DNA from: Blautia sp.
GTDB taxonomy: Bacteria; Bacillota; Clostridia; Lachnospirales; Lachnospiraceae
DNA length: 54,241 nt
Reading direction: 5' to 3'
Assembly: GCA_022770365.1 (NCBI GenBank)
Contig: JALEHU010000058.1
Span: 1-54,241 of the forward strand
Positions within the stretch are counted from its first letter, which is position 1; every line of letters starts with the position of its first letter. Shown here piece after piece: positions 42,495 to 51,363 of this stretch. The position numbers were made by a program, and so were the translations under genes. The notes below the pieces were generated by a model. It had not been told where the DNA came from and did not search any database. It saw nothing but the letters and a program-made list of their open reading frames with translations.

Positions 42495-44912
42495 TTATTT
42501 ATTTTCTTCAGAATTTTTTGCAGCTGCTTCCTGGGCTGCAAGTCGTTCCGCTACTCTTTTGCGGTTTTTCTTCTTCGGCTGAGCCGGATCTTTTTTGGCC
42601 TGTCCGGAACCTGCTGTTTTCTTTTCAGCCGGAACTTTTCCTTCTTTTGCAGAAGTTTTCGCTGCAGATACTGCAGCTACAGCCGGCTGTACGCCGCCCT
42701 GGAATTTTTTCTTAAATACCAGCCACAGAGCACCGGTGATGCATACAGAAGAATATGCACCGCAGATAATACCAACCATCAGAGGTGCTGCGAATTCACG
42801 GATGGAAGAAACACCCATAATGAAAAGGATCGCAACCATGATGAAAGTTGTGACAGAAGTATAAATACTTCTTGTCAGAGTTTCTGTGATACTGGTGTTT
42901 ACAATTTCTTCAAGGTTATCCAGACGGCTGCTTCCGTGAAGATTCTCACGAATACGGTCGAAAATAACGATGGTAGCGTTAATCGAATAACCTACAATTG
43001 TCAGCATACATGCGATAAATGTATTACCGACCGATACACGCGCAATTGCATAGAAGGTAAGAACGATCAGCACATCATGAAGAAGTGCAAGTACCGCACT
43101 GCCTGCAAAGCGGATATCCTTAAAACGGAACCAGATGTAAAGAAGCATGAATATTGTTGCAACGATTACTGCAATCACTGCATCCTGACGCATCTCAGAA
43201 CTTACAGTAGCAGAAATGCTTTCTGCAGAAATCAGGCTCTCATCAACACCAAATTCATCCACCAGCGCCTGATTCAGTGATTCACGTTCAGCAAGAGCCA
43301 GCGCACGGGTTTTGATAATAACCTGATTCGTTCCAACAACTTTTGTCGTCTGAACATTCTTATCTCCGGTCACTTCTTCAACAACAGGAGTCACCTCAGA
43401 ATCAATCTGTTTGATATCCATCTCTTCGTTGAAAGTTACATTTGTGGATGTACCGCCGGAAAATTCCAGGCTGTAATTCAGCGCTTTGCCTTCCGTCTGG
43501 CTGTGGATCAGCATAAATACAGGTCCAAGAATGATCAGTACAAGAGAAAGAGTAAAGAACACTTTGCGTTTTCCAACAAAATCAATTGCTTTTCTTTCTT
43601 TTGCACGGCCATAATATTTTTCATCCCGAACGCCCACCGCATAAAAAGCATTTACGATCAGTCTGGAAACAACAAGTGCCGTAAACATGGAAATCACGAT
43701 ACCCATAGCAAGAGTATATGCAAATCCCTTAACAGAACCGGATCCCAGCCACATCAGCACAAATGATGCAATTAATGTAGTGATATTTCCGTCAAAAATC
43801 GCAGAAAATGCTTTTTTGAAACCGCTCCGGATCGCATTGTGTACAGACAATCCGGCTGTAATTTCCTCGCGGATTCGTGCATAAATAATAACATTCGCAT
43901 CCACTGCCATACCAATACCCAGAATAATACCTGCAATACCCGGAAGCGTAAGGGTAATGTCGAAGGCATTCAGGGAAATCAGCATCAGTGCTGTATAAAG
44001 AACAAGTGCAACAGCTGCAACAAGTCCCGGGATACGATATGCAAAGATCATAAACAGGATTACCAGAACAAGGCCGATTGCAGCAGCCTTTACACTGGTG
44101 GCAATTGCTTCTTCACCAAGCTGTGCCGCAACTACGCTGGAACGAAGTTCTTCGAGTTCCAGGCTGAGGGAACCGATACGGATATAGGAAGCAAGGTTCT
44201 GCGCCTCTTCCACATCGGACATACCGGTAATCTGCGCTTTGCCTCCGGTAATTGCTTCATTAACGTTCGGAGCACTTAATACTCTGTTATCATAAACAAT
44301 CGCAATCTGTTTTCCAACGTTTGCTTCTGTTGCTTCAGCAAATTTATCTTTACCTTCATCGGTAAGTACCAGGCTGACGATGTATTCTTTTGTGCTGTTC
44401 TGGTCATTCTGATATGCACCGCCTGTTGCATCTGCCACATCTGTACCTTCCAGTACAACAGAACCGGCTTCACGGATTTCATCCAGGCTTCTGGTAAGGA
44501 CATATTCTGTACCGCTATACTCGAAGTTTGTATTTCCGTCCTCATCTGTCTGCTCAATAAAGCAGAGTGAACCGGGTTTTCCAAGTTCTTCAAGAATTGC
44601 ATTGGCATCTGTTACGCCCGGAATCTCCACATTGATACGGTTGGAGCCTTCCTGATATACCTGAGCTTCAGTGCTGTACTGTTCCACACGTTTCTGCAGC
44701 TTATAGACTGTATCAGACATATCCTCGCTGCTTGGGTTGCTTTCTTTGGTCTGGTAAGTAATGCTGACACCGCCGGACAGGTCAAGACCTGTATTAATAT
44801 TCTTAGCTGAACCTGTGCCGGTAGGTCCGAAACCTACAGCTGCTGTGTAGCACAGAAGTACAGTAAGAACGGCAGTCAGAAGCAGTACTACGACCCCTCT
44901 GTTTTTCTTCAT
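42495..44912 (-). CDS. secDF: Protein translocase subunit SecDF (fused SecD and SecF)
   Basis: An 805-residue fusion of SecD and SecF, which use the proton gradient to complete export through SecYEG. The SecD half has the first helix, the conserved GLDLSGGVSITYQ motif, the P1 ectodomain with INVEIPGVTDANA, and five helices with GMAVDANVIIYARIREE. The SecF half has the ALNYSLEFSGGTSTNVTF motif, an ectodomain, and the helix block with NATIVIFDRIREN. The C-terminal tail is Lys/Ala-rich. It is 25 bp downstream of scfB, the expected order. Confidence 0.97.
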   Translation of the reverse strand: MKKNRGVVVLLLTAVLTVLLCYTAAVGFGPTGTGSAKNINTGLDLSGGVSITYQTKESNPSSEDMSDTVYKLQKRVEQYSTEAQVYQEGSNRINVEIPGVTDANAILEELGKPGSLCFIEQTDEDGNTNFEYSGTEYVLTRSLDEIREAGSVVLEGTDVADATGGAYQNDQNSTKEYIVSLVLTDEGKDKFAEATEANVGKQIAIVYDNRVLSAPNVNEAITGGKAQITGMSDVEEAQNLASYIRIGSLSLELEELRSSVVAAQLGEEAIATSVKAAAIGLVLVILFMIFAYRIPGLVAAVALVLYTALMLISLNAFDITLTLPGIAGIILGIGMAVDANVIIYARIREEITAGLSVHNAIRSGFKKAFSAIFDGNITTLIASFVLMWLGSGSVKGFAYTLAMGIVISMFTALVVSRLIVNAFYAVGVRDEKYYGRAKERKAIDFVGKRKVFFTLSLVLIILGPVFMLIHSQTEGKALNYSLEFSGGTSTNVTFNEEMDIKQIDSEVTPVVEEVTGDKNVQTTKVVGTNQVIIKTRALALAERESLNQALVDEFGVDESLISAESISATVSSEMRQDAVIAVIVATIFMLLYIWFRFKDIRFAGSAVLALLHDVLIVLTFYAIARVSVGNTFIACMLTIVGYSINATIVIFDRIRENLHGSSRLDNLEEIVNTSITETLTRSIYTSVTTFIMVAILFIMGVSSIREFAAPLMVGIICGAYSSVCITGALWLVFKKKFQGGVQPAVAAVSAAKTSAKEGKVPAEKKTAGSGQAKKDPAQPKKKNRKRVAERLAAQEAAAKNSEENK

Positions 44913-44937
44913 TGTTTTTCCCTTTCTAGCTTATTAC

Positions 44938-46302
44938 TTATTCCGCTAATGCGGCTTTTATCATGATAGCGCACTCCACACGCTTCCTCTGGAGTTCGCA
45001 TCCGATTTCATAATTCCCCTTAACATCTCCCTGGAAATGATAAGCATTGGCAACACATCCTCCGCTGCAGTAAAATCTTGCAAAGCAATCTCTGCAGGAT
45101 TCTTTTGTATAAACATTGCATCCTGCAAATTCTTCTCTGACCTGGGGGCGGATGATTCCCTCATCCACATTTCCCATCAGATACTTCTCTTCTCCCACAA
45201 ACTGGTGACAGGGATACAAATCTCCCCACGGAGTCACCGCAAGATATTCCGTACCGGAACCACAGCCGGACAAACGCTTGTAAACACATGGACCTCCGGT
45301 CAGATCGATCATGAAATGGAAGAAATTAAATCCTTTTCCTTCTTTTTCTCTTTTGATCATCTCTTTTGCCAGAGTATCGTATTCCTCCAGGATCTGAGGA
45401 ATATCTTCCTCACAGATCGCATAATCTTCTTCCTCAGGAGCCACCACCGGTTCCACAGAGATCTGTTTAAATCCAAGGTCCGCAAGATGCAGAACATCTT
45501 TGGAAAAATCCAGATTATGATGAGTAAATGTACCTCTCACATAATATTTGTCCTGATTCCTGGACTCTGCAAATTTCAGGAATTTGGGCATGATCAGATC
45601 ATAGCTGCCTGCGCCCTTGCGGAAAGGCCTCATATAGTCGTGAACTTCCTTCCGTCCATCCACGCTTAACACTACATTTCCCATTTCTTTATTGCAGAAT
45701 TCCATGATCTCATCATTGAGAAGCACTCCATTTGTAGTCAGTGTAAAACGGAATTTCTTATTGTGGAGCTTTTCCTGCTCTCTTCCGTATTTCACCAGAT
45801 CTTTTACTACCTCCCAGTTCATCAGCGGTTCACCGCCGAAGAAATCCACTTCCAGATTGCGTCTGCTACCGGAATTGGCGATTAGGAAATCCAGAGCCTT
45901 CCTGCCTACTTCATAGGACATAAGTGCTCTTCTTCCATGATACTCCCCTTCTTCCGCAAAGCAGTAACGGCATGCAAGATTACAGTCATGAGCAATATGA
46001 AGGCAAAGAGCCTTTACAACTGTCTGACGGTTCATGCTGAATTCTTCAATGGCATTTTCATAAATATCTTTTGTAAAAAGCATTCCCTCTTCCTGAAGCT
46101 TACGGCATTCTTCTACAGATGTCCTGACTGCTTCAGCCGGGAACTTGTCACCAAGCTTATCCACAATGGCTTCCTGTGATTCTTCTGTCTCAAAGTAAGG
46201 CAGGACTTCATAGGTAACATCATCTACAACATGAATGCAGCCACTGTTAATATCCAGAACAATGTTATACCCATTGTTCTGATATCTGTGAATCAGACTC
46301 AT
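44938..46302 (-). CDS. scfB: SCIFF (ranthipeptide) radical SAM maturase
   Basis: A 454-residue radical SAM/SPASM enzyme. The core cluster motif is CNLACRYC (Cys107, Cys111, Cys114), preceded by an N-terminal RiPP-recognition-like domain (residues 1-90, GYNIVLDINSGCIHVVDD). The SPASM region has many cysteines: GGPCVYKRLSGCGSG, DLYPCHQF, and ESCRDCFARFYCSGGC. It installs thioether cross-links between Cys residues and other residues of the SCIFF peptide encoded just upstream at 46434-46574. The symbol follows ranthipeptide literature naming as I recall it. An attenuating hairpin lies between peptide and enzyme genes. Confidence 0.95.
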   Translation of the reverse strand: MSLIHRYQNNGYNIVLDINSGCIHVVDDVTYEVLPYFETEESQEAIVDKLGDKFPAEAVRTSVEECRKLQEEGMLFTKDIYENAIEEFSMNRQTVVKALCLHIAHDCNLACRYCFAEEGEYHGRRALMSYEVGRKALDFLIANSGSRRNLEVDFFGGEPLMNWEVVKDLVKYGREQEKLHNKKFRFTLTTNGVLLNDEIMEFCNKEMGNVVLSVDGRKEVHDYMRPFRKGAGSYDLIMPKFLKFAESRNQDKYYVRGTFTHHNLDFSKDVLHLADLGFKQISVEPVVAPEEEDYAICEEDIPQILEEYDTLAKEMIKREKEGKGFNFFHFMIDLTGGPCVYKRLSGCGSGTEYLAVTPWGDLYPCHQFVGEEKYLMGNVDEGIIRPQVREEFAGCNVYTKESCRDCFARFYCSGGCVANAYHFQGDVKGNYEIGCELQRKRVECAIMIKAALAE

Positions 46303-46383
46303 TTTTCAGTATCCTTTCCTGACTTTTATAAATCGTGAAGACTGCCTGAGCAGACATTCACTTCGTATGCAAAACATAAGAAT

Positions 46384-46411
46384 AAGCAGCGGATTAAAAA
46401 ACCCGCTGCTT
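46384..46411 (-). terminator. Attenuating hairpin between SCIFF peptide and maturase genes
   Basis: AAGCAGCGG (46384-46392) pairs with CCGCTGCTT (46403-46411), loop of 10 nt. The minus-strand continuation is TATTCTTATGTTTT, an imperfect U-run. It probably lowers expression of the enzyme relative to its peptide. Confidence 0.6.
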
Positions 46412-46433
46412 ACCATTTCGCACAGAGCGGCTC

Positions 46434-46574
46434 TTATTTGTGCTCGCAGCTCTGGTTTCCTACTGTACAGGAAGTCTTGCAAGCAGACTGGCAAGAAGTC
46501 TGACATTCGCCACATCCGCCTTTTTTTACTGTGTTCTGAAGATTCTTTGTATTTAATGTTTTAATATGTTCCAT
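46434..46574 (-). CDS. scfA: SCIFF precursor peptide (six cysteines, ranthipeptide)
   Basis: A 46-residue ORF: MEHIKTLNTKNLQNT leader, then KKGGCGECQTSCQSACKTSC and a short tail with SCEHK. Cysteines are at 21, 24, 28, 32, 36 and 43, the six-cysteines pattern of SCIFF peptides, the most conserved ribosomal natural product of Clostridia. AAGGAGG lies eight bases before ATG 46574. It has its own promoter and lies directly before its maturase and secDF. The biological role of SCIFF is not established; conservation suggests a housekeeping or signalling role. Confidence 0.97.
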   Translation of the reverse strand: MEHIKTLNTKNLQNTVKKGGCGECQTSCQSACKTSCTVGNQSCEHK

Positions 46575-46610
46575 CGAGGTATCCTCCTTATGTATTATAT
46601 GTCTCCGCAT

Positions 46611-46639
46611 AGTATAGCATAAAACTTTTTGTTTTTAAA
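46611..46639 (-). promoter_or_regulatory. Promoter of the SCIFF peptide gene
   Basis: On the minus strand TTTAAA (46639-46634), 17 bp, TATACT (46616-46611) with extended TG (TGCTATACT). The leader is about 30 nt. Confidence 0.65.
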
Positions 46640-46665
46640 GTCTTTTTTTCATTATCTCTCATCGG

Positions 46666-47016
46666 TTACGACAGCATTCCTCCAAGTGCTCCTCCGCCCA
46701 GGCACATCAGAAAAGTAGTAACTGCATGCCGGAATGTCATATCCCATTTTCCCTGCACTGCAAAAGAGACGATGAGCAAAAGAAGAAAATAACATAATCC
46801 TACAATCACACCCCAGAGATATTTGTCTTTGCGCACGATCTTTCCGGCAAGAAAGCCGCCTGTCAGGCAGGCGATCACATAAACGGCAAGGATTCCAATC
46901 GCAACCGGTGCCTCTCCCAGATCAAATTTGAACAGCAGAAATGCCAGCAGCAATAGAAATACACCCGTCAGTGCATAAGCAAACAGCAGAGATTTCAGAA
47001 CAGCCTTCACTTTCAT
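46666..47016 (-). CDS. TIGR04086-like small membrane protein
   Basis: A 116-residue protein with four hydrophobic segments (LLFAYALTGVFLLLLAFLLF, AIGILAVYVIACLTGGFLAG, GVIVGLCYFLLLLIVSFAV, FLMCLGGGALGGML). Position before the SCIFF peptide gene, size and topology match the TIGR04086 family, which I recall as located near yajC and SCIFF genes in Clostridia. Function is unknown. Start ATG 47016 has GGGAGGG eight bases upstream, but that site is inside the hairpin of the preceding terminator. Confidence 0.8.
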   Translation of the reverse strand: MKVKAVLKSLLFAYALTGVFLLLLAFLLFKFDLGEAPVAIGILAVYVIACLTGGFLAGKIVRKDKYLWGVIVGLCYFLLLLIVSFAVQGKWDMTFRHAVTTFLMCLGGGALGGMLS

Positions 47017-47052
47017 AAAAACAGCCCTCCCATTGAAATATATGGAAGGGCT
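47017..47052 (-). terminator. Terminator of the surface protein gene, overlapping the next ribosome binding site
   Basis: AGCCCTCCCAT (47023-47033) pairs with ATGGAAGGGCT (47042-47052) with one mismatch, loop of 8 nt, followed on the minus strand by TGTTTTT and then the ATG of the TIGR04086-like gene. The SD GGGAGGG (47025-47031) is within the 3' arm. Confidence 0.7.
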
Positions 47053-47056
47053 GATG

Positions 47057-47098
47057 TTTTTATGTCTTTATGAATTATTTTTATGTCTTTATGAATTA
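47057..47098. repeat. Perfect 21-bp tandem duplication
   Basis: Two identical 21-bp copies (47057-47077 and 47078-47098), AT-rich, beginning TTTTTATGTC, between the surface protein stop and its terminator. Confidence 0.9.
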
Positions 47099-47135
47099 TT
47101 ATTCTTCCTTCATTAAGATCATTTTTTTCTTAAGA

Positions 47136-48941
47136 TTATTTTTTCTTTCTTCTGATAAACAGTATGACCACAATGATAATCACAGCGGCTATCACAAGAA
47201 TCACAAACGGAAGAATCTGTGTATTATCTCCGGTCTGTACCGCCTGGCTGGAAGTCGTCCGGCCGGATGATGCATTGTTTTCAGACTGGCTTGTCTGTGC
47301 GCTTCCGGATGTTCCGTCGCTTATAGCAGAATTTCCGCTGTTATTCGAAGAACCGGAACTGTCTGATGTGGAGGATGCTGTATTACCGGAACTGCTTCCT
47401 GCATTTCCTGTACTGCTGCCCGCACTTCCGCTGCCATTCGCTGTACCGCCTGAACTGTTTCCTGAACTGCCTCCCGGAACAGACGGTGCTTTTGTCGGAA
47501 CTGCTGTCGGTGTAGGGGTTGTATAATTATTTTCCACACCTTCTTCTCCCACAATAGTCTTGCTTCCGGCTATTCCGAACGGACTGAAGGAATGAGTACT
47601 GAAAATCATTGTAGTTCCGTTCACACTTGGAATGATCGTTTCTGTCGCTCCATTGTCCAGCAGATGCTCAATTGTATAATCATATCCTTCTTTTACCGGA
47701 ATGGTAACACTGATGTATTCTCCGTCAGGGATTTCATATTCTGTGTCATTCTTCAGATCCCAGAGTTCAAATTCATAGGATCTGAAAATTGTCGCTTCAG
47801 ACTCGTTGGTAAATTCATAGTTCTCTCCGCTGGTAGCACGGAACTGTACATACCATGGAAGATTGATGCCGGAAACGGAAATACCGTCACAACTGTGGTT
47901 CTCCAGCGAACGCTGTTCCATTTCTTCTTCTGTCAGATTCTCTTCTGCTGTTACCGGTCTTTCATCGACAATTTCCTCGTCAATACGGTCAAAAATATTA
48001 TCCGGAATTTCTTCATCTTTTTTATTATCTGTGTTGGTATCTGTCTTATTATCTGTGTTTTTTTCATCTTCCGTTTGTCCGGCATTCTGGTTCTCTTTGT
48101 CATTTACAGTTTCCTGATTTTTCAGGGAACCATTCTCTTCCTGAGAACTGCTATCTTCAGCAGAATCCTGTTTATCTTCTTTTGAAGGATCCGGTTCTTC
48201 AGATATGGTTTCGGAAGTTTCATCTGTTACTTCTGTATCCTCCTTGGACGAATCTTCTGGAATATTTTCCGCTGTGGTATCTGCAGTATCTTTGGTATTC
48301 GTGGTATCTTTGATATCCGTATTATCATTATCTTTGTCCGTCTGTTCTCCGGCATTATCATCTGCAGACATCCCTGTCTGTGTACCTGAGGAACTGTCAC
48401 CGGTGTTGTGATTTGTTTCTCCATCAGCAATCTGCCCGGACTCATTTGTATCTGCTTCTTCAGATGCTATTTCCTCTTCATTTGTTATTTGCTCCTCATA
48501 TTCCTCTTCCGAGCCGGTTACATCCGAGCTCTCATCATATTCTTCTTCATCTGCCTCAATGCTGCTCACAACTACTGTCACATACCCGGTAATTTTATCA
48601 GATTCTCCATCCCAGCTGACAATTCTGGACAGATCAAAAGATTCGGCCGGACGAAAAATAACTTCAAAAGCTTCAGAACGCTTTGTGGGTATCTGACTGT
48701 CATCAGCCCAGGAAAGTTTTCCGTACTCACACTTCGGTAAAGAAATATCGGAAAGCGGAACCGGTGTTTCTATCGTAATATTATCAGGAAATATGGAACT
48801 TGTTTCGATTGCAGTACTGCGGTTCTGTGCAACGACAGACACCACCTGTCCGCTTAACAACGCTGCCGACAACACTGCTGCAGCCACCAACTGAACATTT
48901 CTTCTGTTTGTTTTTTTCATTTTCTTCTTCATCTTCGTCAT
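47136..48941 (-). CDS. Cell-surface protein with acidic/Thr-rich region and sortase-like C-terminal anchor
   Basis: A 601-residue exported protein: signal peptide (NVQLVAAAVLSAALLSGQVV, cut near SVVAQ), an N-terminal beta-rich domain with PLSDISLPKCEYGKLSWADD, a roughly 190-residue low-complexity segment rich in Asp, Glu, Thr and Asn, a second folded segment (about 360-460, SCDGISVSGINLPWYVQFRA), a Gly/Ser repeat stretch, and the C-terminus AVQTGDNTQ, a hydrophobic helix and RRKKK. That end resembles a cell wall sorting signal with QTGD in place of LPxTG. I do not recognise the protein. It has a strong promoter at 49092-49120 and probably a role in the envelope. Confidence 0.75.
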   Translation of the reverse strand: MTKMKKKMKKTNRRNVQLVAAAVLSAALLSGQVVSVVAQNRSTAIETSSIFPDNITIETPVPLSDISLPKCEYGKLSWADDSQIPTKRSEAFEVIFRPAESFDLSRIVSWDGESDKITGYVTVVVSSIEADEEEYDESSDVTGSEEEYEEQITNEEEIASEEADTNESGQIADGETNHNTGDSSSGTQTGMSADDNAGEQTDKDNDNTDIKDTTNTKDTADTTAENIPEDSSKEDTEVTDETSETISEEPDPSKEDKQDSAEDSSSQEENGSLKNQETVNDKENQNAGQTEDEKNTDNKTDTNTDNKKDEEIPDNIFDRIDEEIVDERPVTAEENLTEEEMEQRSLENHSCDGISVSGINLPWYVQFRATSGENYEFTNESEATIFRSYEFELWDLKNDTEYEIPDGEYISVTIPVKEGYDYTIEHLLDNGATETIIPSVNGTTMIFSTHSFSPFGIAGSKTIVGEEGVENNYTTPTPTAVPTKAPSVPGGSSGNSSGGTANGSGSAGSSTGNAGSSSGNTASSTSDSSGSSNNSGNSAISDGTSGSAQTSQSENNASSGRTTSSQAVQTGDNTQILPFVILVIAAVIIIVVILFIRRKKK

Positions 48942-49091
48942 TTTACACCTCTGCGCAACTCACTCTGCATCAACACTCACCTGCAGCTGTCCCTTTTTAT
49001 CAGAAATCATCTGTAGAACAGCACTCATATTTCTATATTGCCAAGGACAGCCAAAGCAAACAGCCATCCCAATTTTAAATCTCACTTTAAC

Positions 49092-49120
49092 AGTATATCA
49101 AAGTTTTAATCTTTTGTAAA
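49092..49120 (-). promoter_or_regulatory. Promoter of the surface protein gene
   Basis: On the minus strand TTTACA (49120-49115), 17 bp, TATACT (49097-49092). The leader is about 145 nt. The intergenic stretch 48942-49290 (349 bp) otherwise holds only AT-rich DNA and the divergent promoter below. Confidence 0.8.
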
Positions 49121-49213
49121 TATTTTGTAATAATTATTTTCATTTTATGACAAAAAGTATCATAACATACTATTCACGATTTGGACAGCCCCTAAATTAT
49201 CTTTTTTTGGTTA

Positions 49214-49242
49214 TTGCAAATATCCTTGTTTTACTGTATATT
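49214..49242 (+). promoter_or_regulatory. Promoter of the CorC/CNNM-like gene
   Basis: TTGCAA (49214-49219), 17 bp, TATATT (49237-49242), 48 bp before the start codon. Confidence 0.65.
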
Positions 49243-49290
49243 TGACTTTATATATTTTTATTTTCATTATAAAAAGGAGTGAATGAAATT

Positions 49291-50580
49291 TTGGACTCAA
49301 GTGTTCCTATACAAGCGCTTCTGGTTCTGATTCTGGTACTGCTCTCCGCATTTTTTTCTTCTGCAGAGACAGCCATGACCACAGTCAACAGGATACGTGT
49401 CCAGTCCCTGGTCGAACAGGGCAACAAACGGGCAGTTATACTGGATAAAGTCATCTCCGACTCCAGTAAAATGCTCAGTACTATTTTAATTGGAAACAAT
49501 ATTGTAAATATGGCTGCATCTTCTTTGATGACAACTCTTACCATCAAGGTTCTTGGAAATGTATATGTAGGACTTGCAACCGGTTTTCTGACATTGCTGA
49601 TCCTGATTTTTGGAGAGATCACACCGAAAACCCTCGCCTCTATTCATTCGGAGAAGCTTTCTTTATCCTACGCTCGTGTTATATATTTTCTGATGATTAT
49701 TTTAACACCTGTCGTTTATATCATCGGCAAACTTTCCAATGGTGTGATGTTTCTCCTGAGGGTGGATCCTGACGCAAAGCATAACACGATGACCGAGCAC
49801 GAGCTGAGAACCCTTGTAAACGTCAGTCAGGAAGACGGTGTCATCGAAAGTGAAGAAAAGCAGATGATCTACAATGTATTCGATTTTGGTGATTCCACAG
49901 CAAAAGATGTCATGATTCCCAGGATTGATATGACATTTATCAATATCTCTTCCACTTTTGAAGAACTGATTGATATTTTCAGAGAAGACATGCATACACG
50001 CTTTCCGGTTTATGAAGATAATACAGACAATGTCATTGGTATTATCAATATCAAAGATCTTCTGCTTTATCCCAAAGATAAACCTTTTTCTATCAGAGAG
50101 ATCCTGCGCGAGCCATATTTTACCTATGAATATAAGTCAACTGCAGACCTGATGCTTGAAATGCGCAAAGCTTCCGTAAATCTTGCCATTGTTCTGGATG
50201 AGTACGGTGCTACTGCCGGACTGGTGACACTGGAAGACCTTCTGGAAGAAATCGTCGGTGAAATCCGGGACGAGTACGATGAAGACGAGGAAGAACCAAT
50301 TAAGGAAATACAGCCCGGTATTGAATACACCGCCCTCGGCTCAGCCAAACTGGATGATATCAATGATGTTCTCCAGATCAATCTTACTTCTGAAGATTAC
50401 GATTCTATTGGCGGGTATATTATTGAACAGTTAGACTGCCTGCCCGGTCACGGACAGTCCGTAACAACAGACAGCGGCATCCGTCTGGTCGTGGATGATA
50501 TTGATAAAAACCGAATTGAACTAGTACACATCTGGCTTCCTGAAAAAGAACAGGCAGCACAGGAAGACGAACATAGATAG
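49291..50580 (+). CDS. CorC/CNNM-type (hemolysin family) membrane transporter
   Basis: A 429-residue protein: DUF21/CNNM membrane domain with about four helices (LLVLILVLLSAFFSSAETAM, and GLATGFLTLLILIFGEITPK with the conserved E-I-T-P-K motif), a CBS pair (about 195-320, with ARDVMIPRIDM-like TAKDVMIPRIDM), an acidic linker (EDEEEPIKE) and a C-terminal CorC_HlyC domain. Related proteins export Mg2+ or Co2+ and a few act in lipid or redox defence. The start is TTG 49291 because AAGGAG at 49274-49279 fits it; the in-frame GTG at 49279 overlaps that site. Ends in a perfect terminator. Confidence 0.93.
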   Translation: MDSSVPIQALLVLILVLLSAFFSSAETAMTTVNRIRVQSLVEQGNKRAVILDKVISDSSKMLSTILIGNNIVNMAASSLMTTLTIKVLGNVYVGLATGFLTLLILIFGEITPKTLASIHSEKLSLSYARVIYFLMIILTPVVYIIGKLSNGVMFLLRVDPDAKHNTMTEHELRTLVNVSQEDGVIESEEKQMIYNVFDFGDSTAKDVMIPRIDMTFINISSTFEELIDIFREDMHTRFPVYEDNTDNVIGIINIKDLLLYPKDKPFSIREILREPYFTYEYKSTADLMLEMRKASVNLAIVLDEYGATAGLVTLEDLLEEIVGEIRDEYDEDEEEPIKEIQPGIEYTALGSAKLDDINDVLQINLTSEDYDSIGGYIIEQLDCLPGHGQSVTTDSGIRLVVDDIDKNRIELVHIWLPEKEQAAQEDEHR

Positions 50581-50589
50581 GAAGCACAA

Positions 50590-50618
50590 AACAGCCGGTA
50601 TACCGGCTGTTTTTTTTG
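50590..50618 (+). terminator. Terminator of the CorC-like gene
   Basis: A 22-nt perfect palindrome (50590-50611) of AACAGCCGG and CCGGCTGTT around TATA, followed by a run of eight T. The 70 bp to the next gene hold nothing evident. Confidence 0.95.
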
Positions 50619-50688
50619 TAAAAAATCATTTCTGCGACACTGTCACAGTTTTATGAATGAAAAATATTTTACCACTATTGCCATTCAG

Positions 50689-51321
50689 CTACAGCATCAG
50701 CGGAAATTGAGTAATGATTCTGGATATCTCACCGGTGACTGCATTTCTTCCCTCCAGAGTTTCCTTCCAGTTGCTGCGGCTGATTCCATCCGGGAATGAC
50801 GGACAGACATAAAAACGCGCTTCCGGAAATGATAACTGATAATACATCAGCGAACGTCTTGCATGGTAGCTTTTACAGCAAAGAATGGCTGTTTTTACAG
50901 TAAGTCCGGCTGCATCTGTCACTTTTCTGGATAATTTCGCATTTTCATAGGTAAACGTAGACTGATCCTCTTTGAGAATCGCATGTTCCGGCACCCCGTT
51001 TTTCATAAGAACATCTTTGAGGAACTCAAATTCTGTATGATATTCCCCGCTGTATTTATCCTGCTGTGCAAGAACTCCCGAAAACTCCCCTGTTACAATA
51101 CTGTACCGTCCGCTCGGAAGAACATACGGCGCATATCCTTCTCTGTATAACAAAGCCGCATGCTCTGCCATCTGAGGATATCCATTACCTGGTACAAAAA
51201 TAATGTCTGCCTTTTCCGGTTTGTCCTCTGCAAAAACAAATTCCTCCGCGTGATCCAGAAAAAGCTCATATGGATTCCCTGTATCAGCTAAAGTTTTTAT
51301 GTTAGTATTTTTATCATTCAT
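50689..51321 (-). CDS. YdcF-family protein (DUF218)
   Basis: A 210-residue soluble protein with the YdcF/DUF218 core: IIFVPGNGYPQMAEHAALLY, the SGRYS segment, a tyrosine-rich STFTYENAKLSRKV motif and the later CCKSYHARRSLMYY and ARFYVCPS segments. Start 51321 (MNDKNTN) is preferred because AGAGGA precedes it; the longer frame extends across the promoter and terminator. YdcF proteins bind nucleotide cofactors; the reaction is unknown. Confidence 0.85.
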   Translation of the reverse strand: MNDKNTNIKTLADTGNPYELFLDHAEEFVFAEDKPEKADIIFVPGNGYPQMAEHAALLYREGYAPYVLPSGRYSIVTGEFSGVLAQQDKYSGEYHTEFEFLKDVLMKNGVPEHAILKEDQSTFTYENAKLSRKVTDAAGLTVKTAILCCKSYHARRSLMYYQLSFPEARFYVCPSFPDGISRSNWKETLEGRNAVTGEISRIITQFPLML

Positions 51322-51363
51322 CGTATAATATCCTCTTCTGAATTTGATTTTTATATCCCACAC

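Noticed and set aside
42381-43280. 299-codon open frame on the plus strand
   Set aside because: Antisense to secDF and the end of recJ, without a start signal.
46306-46515. 69-codon minus-strand frame overlapping the SCIFF peptide gene
   Set aside because: It is the wrong frame across the peptide gene and the attenuator; the SCIFF frame has the six cysteines and a strong ribosome binding site.
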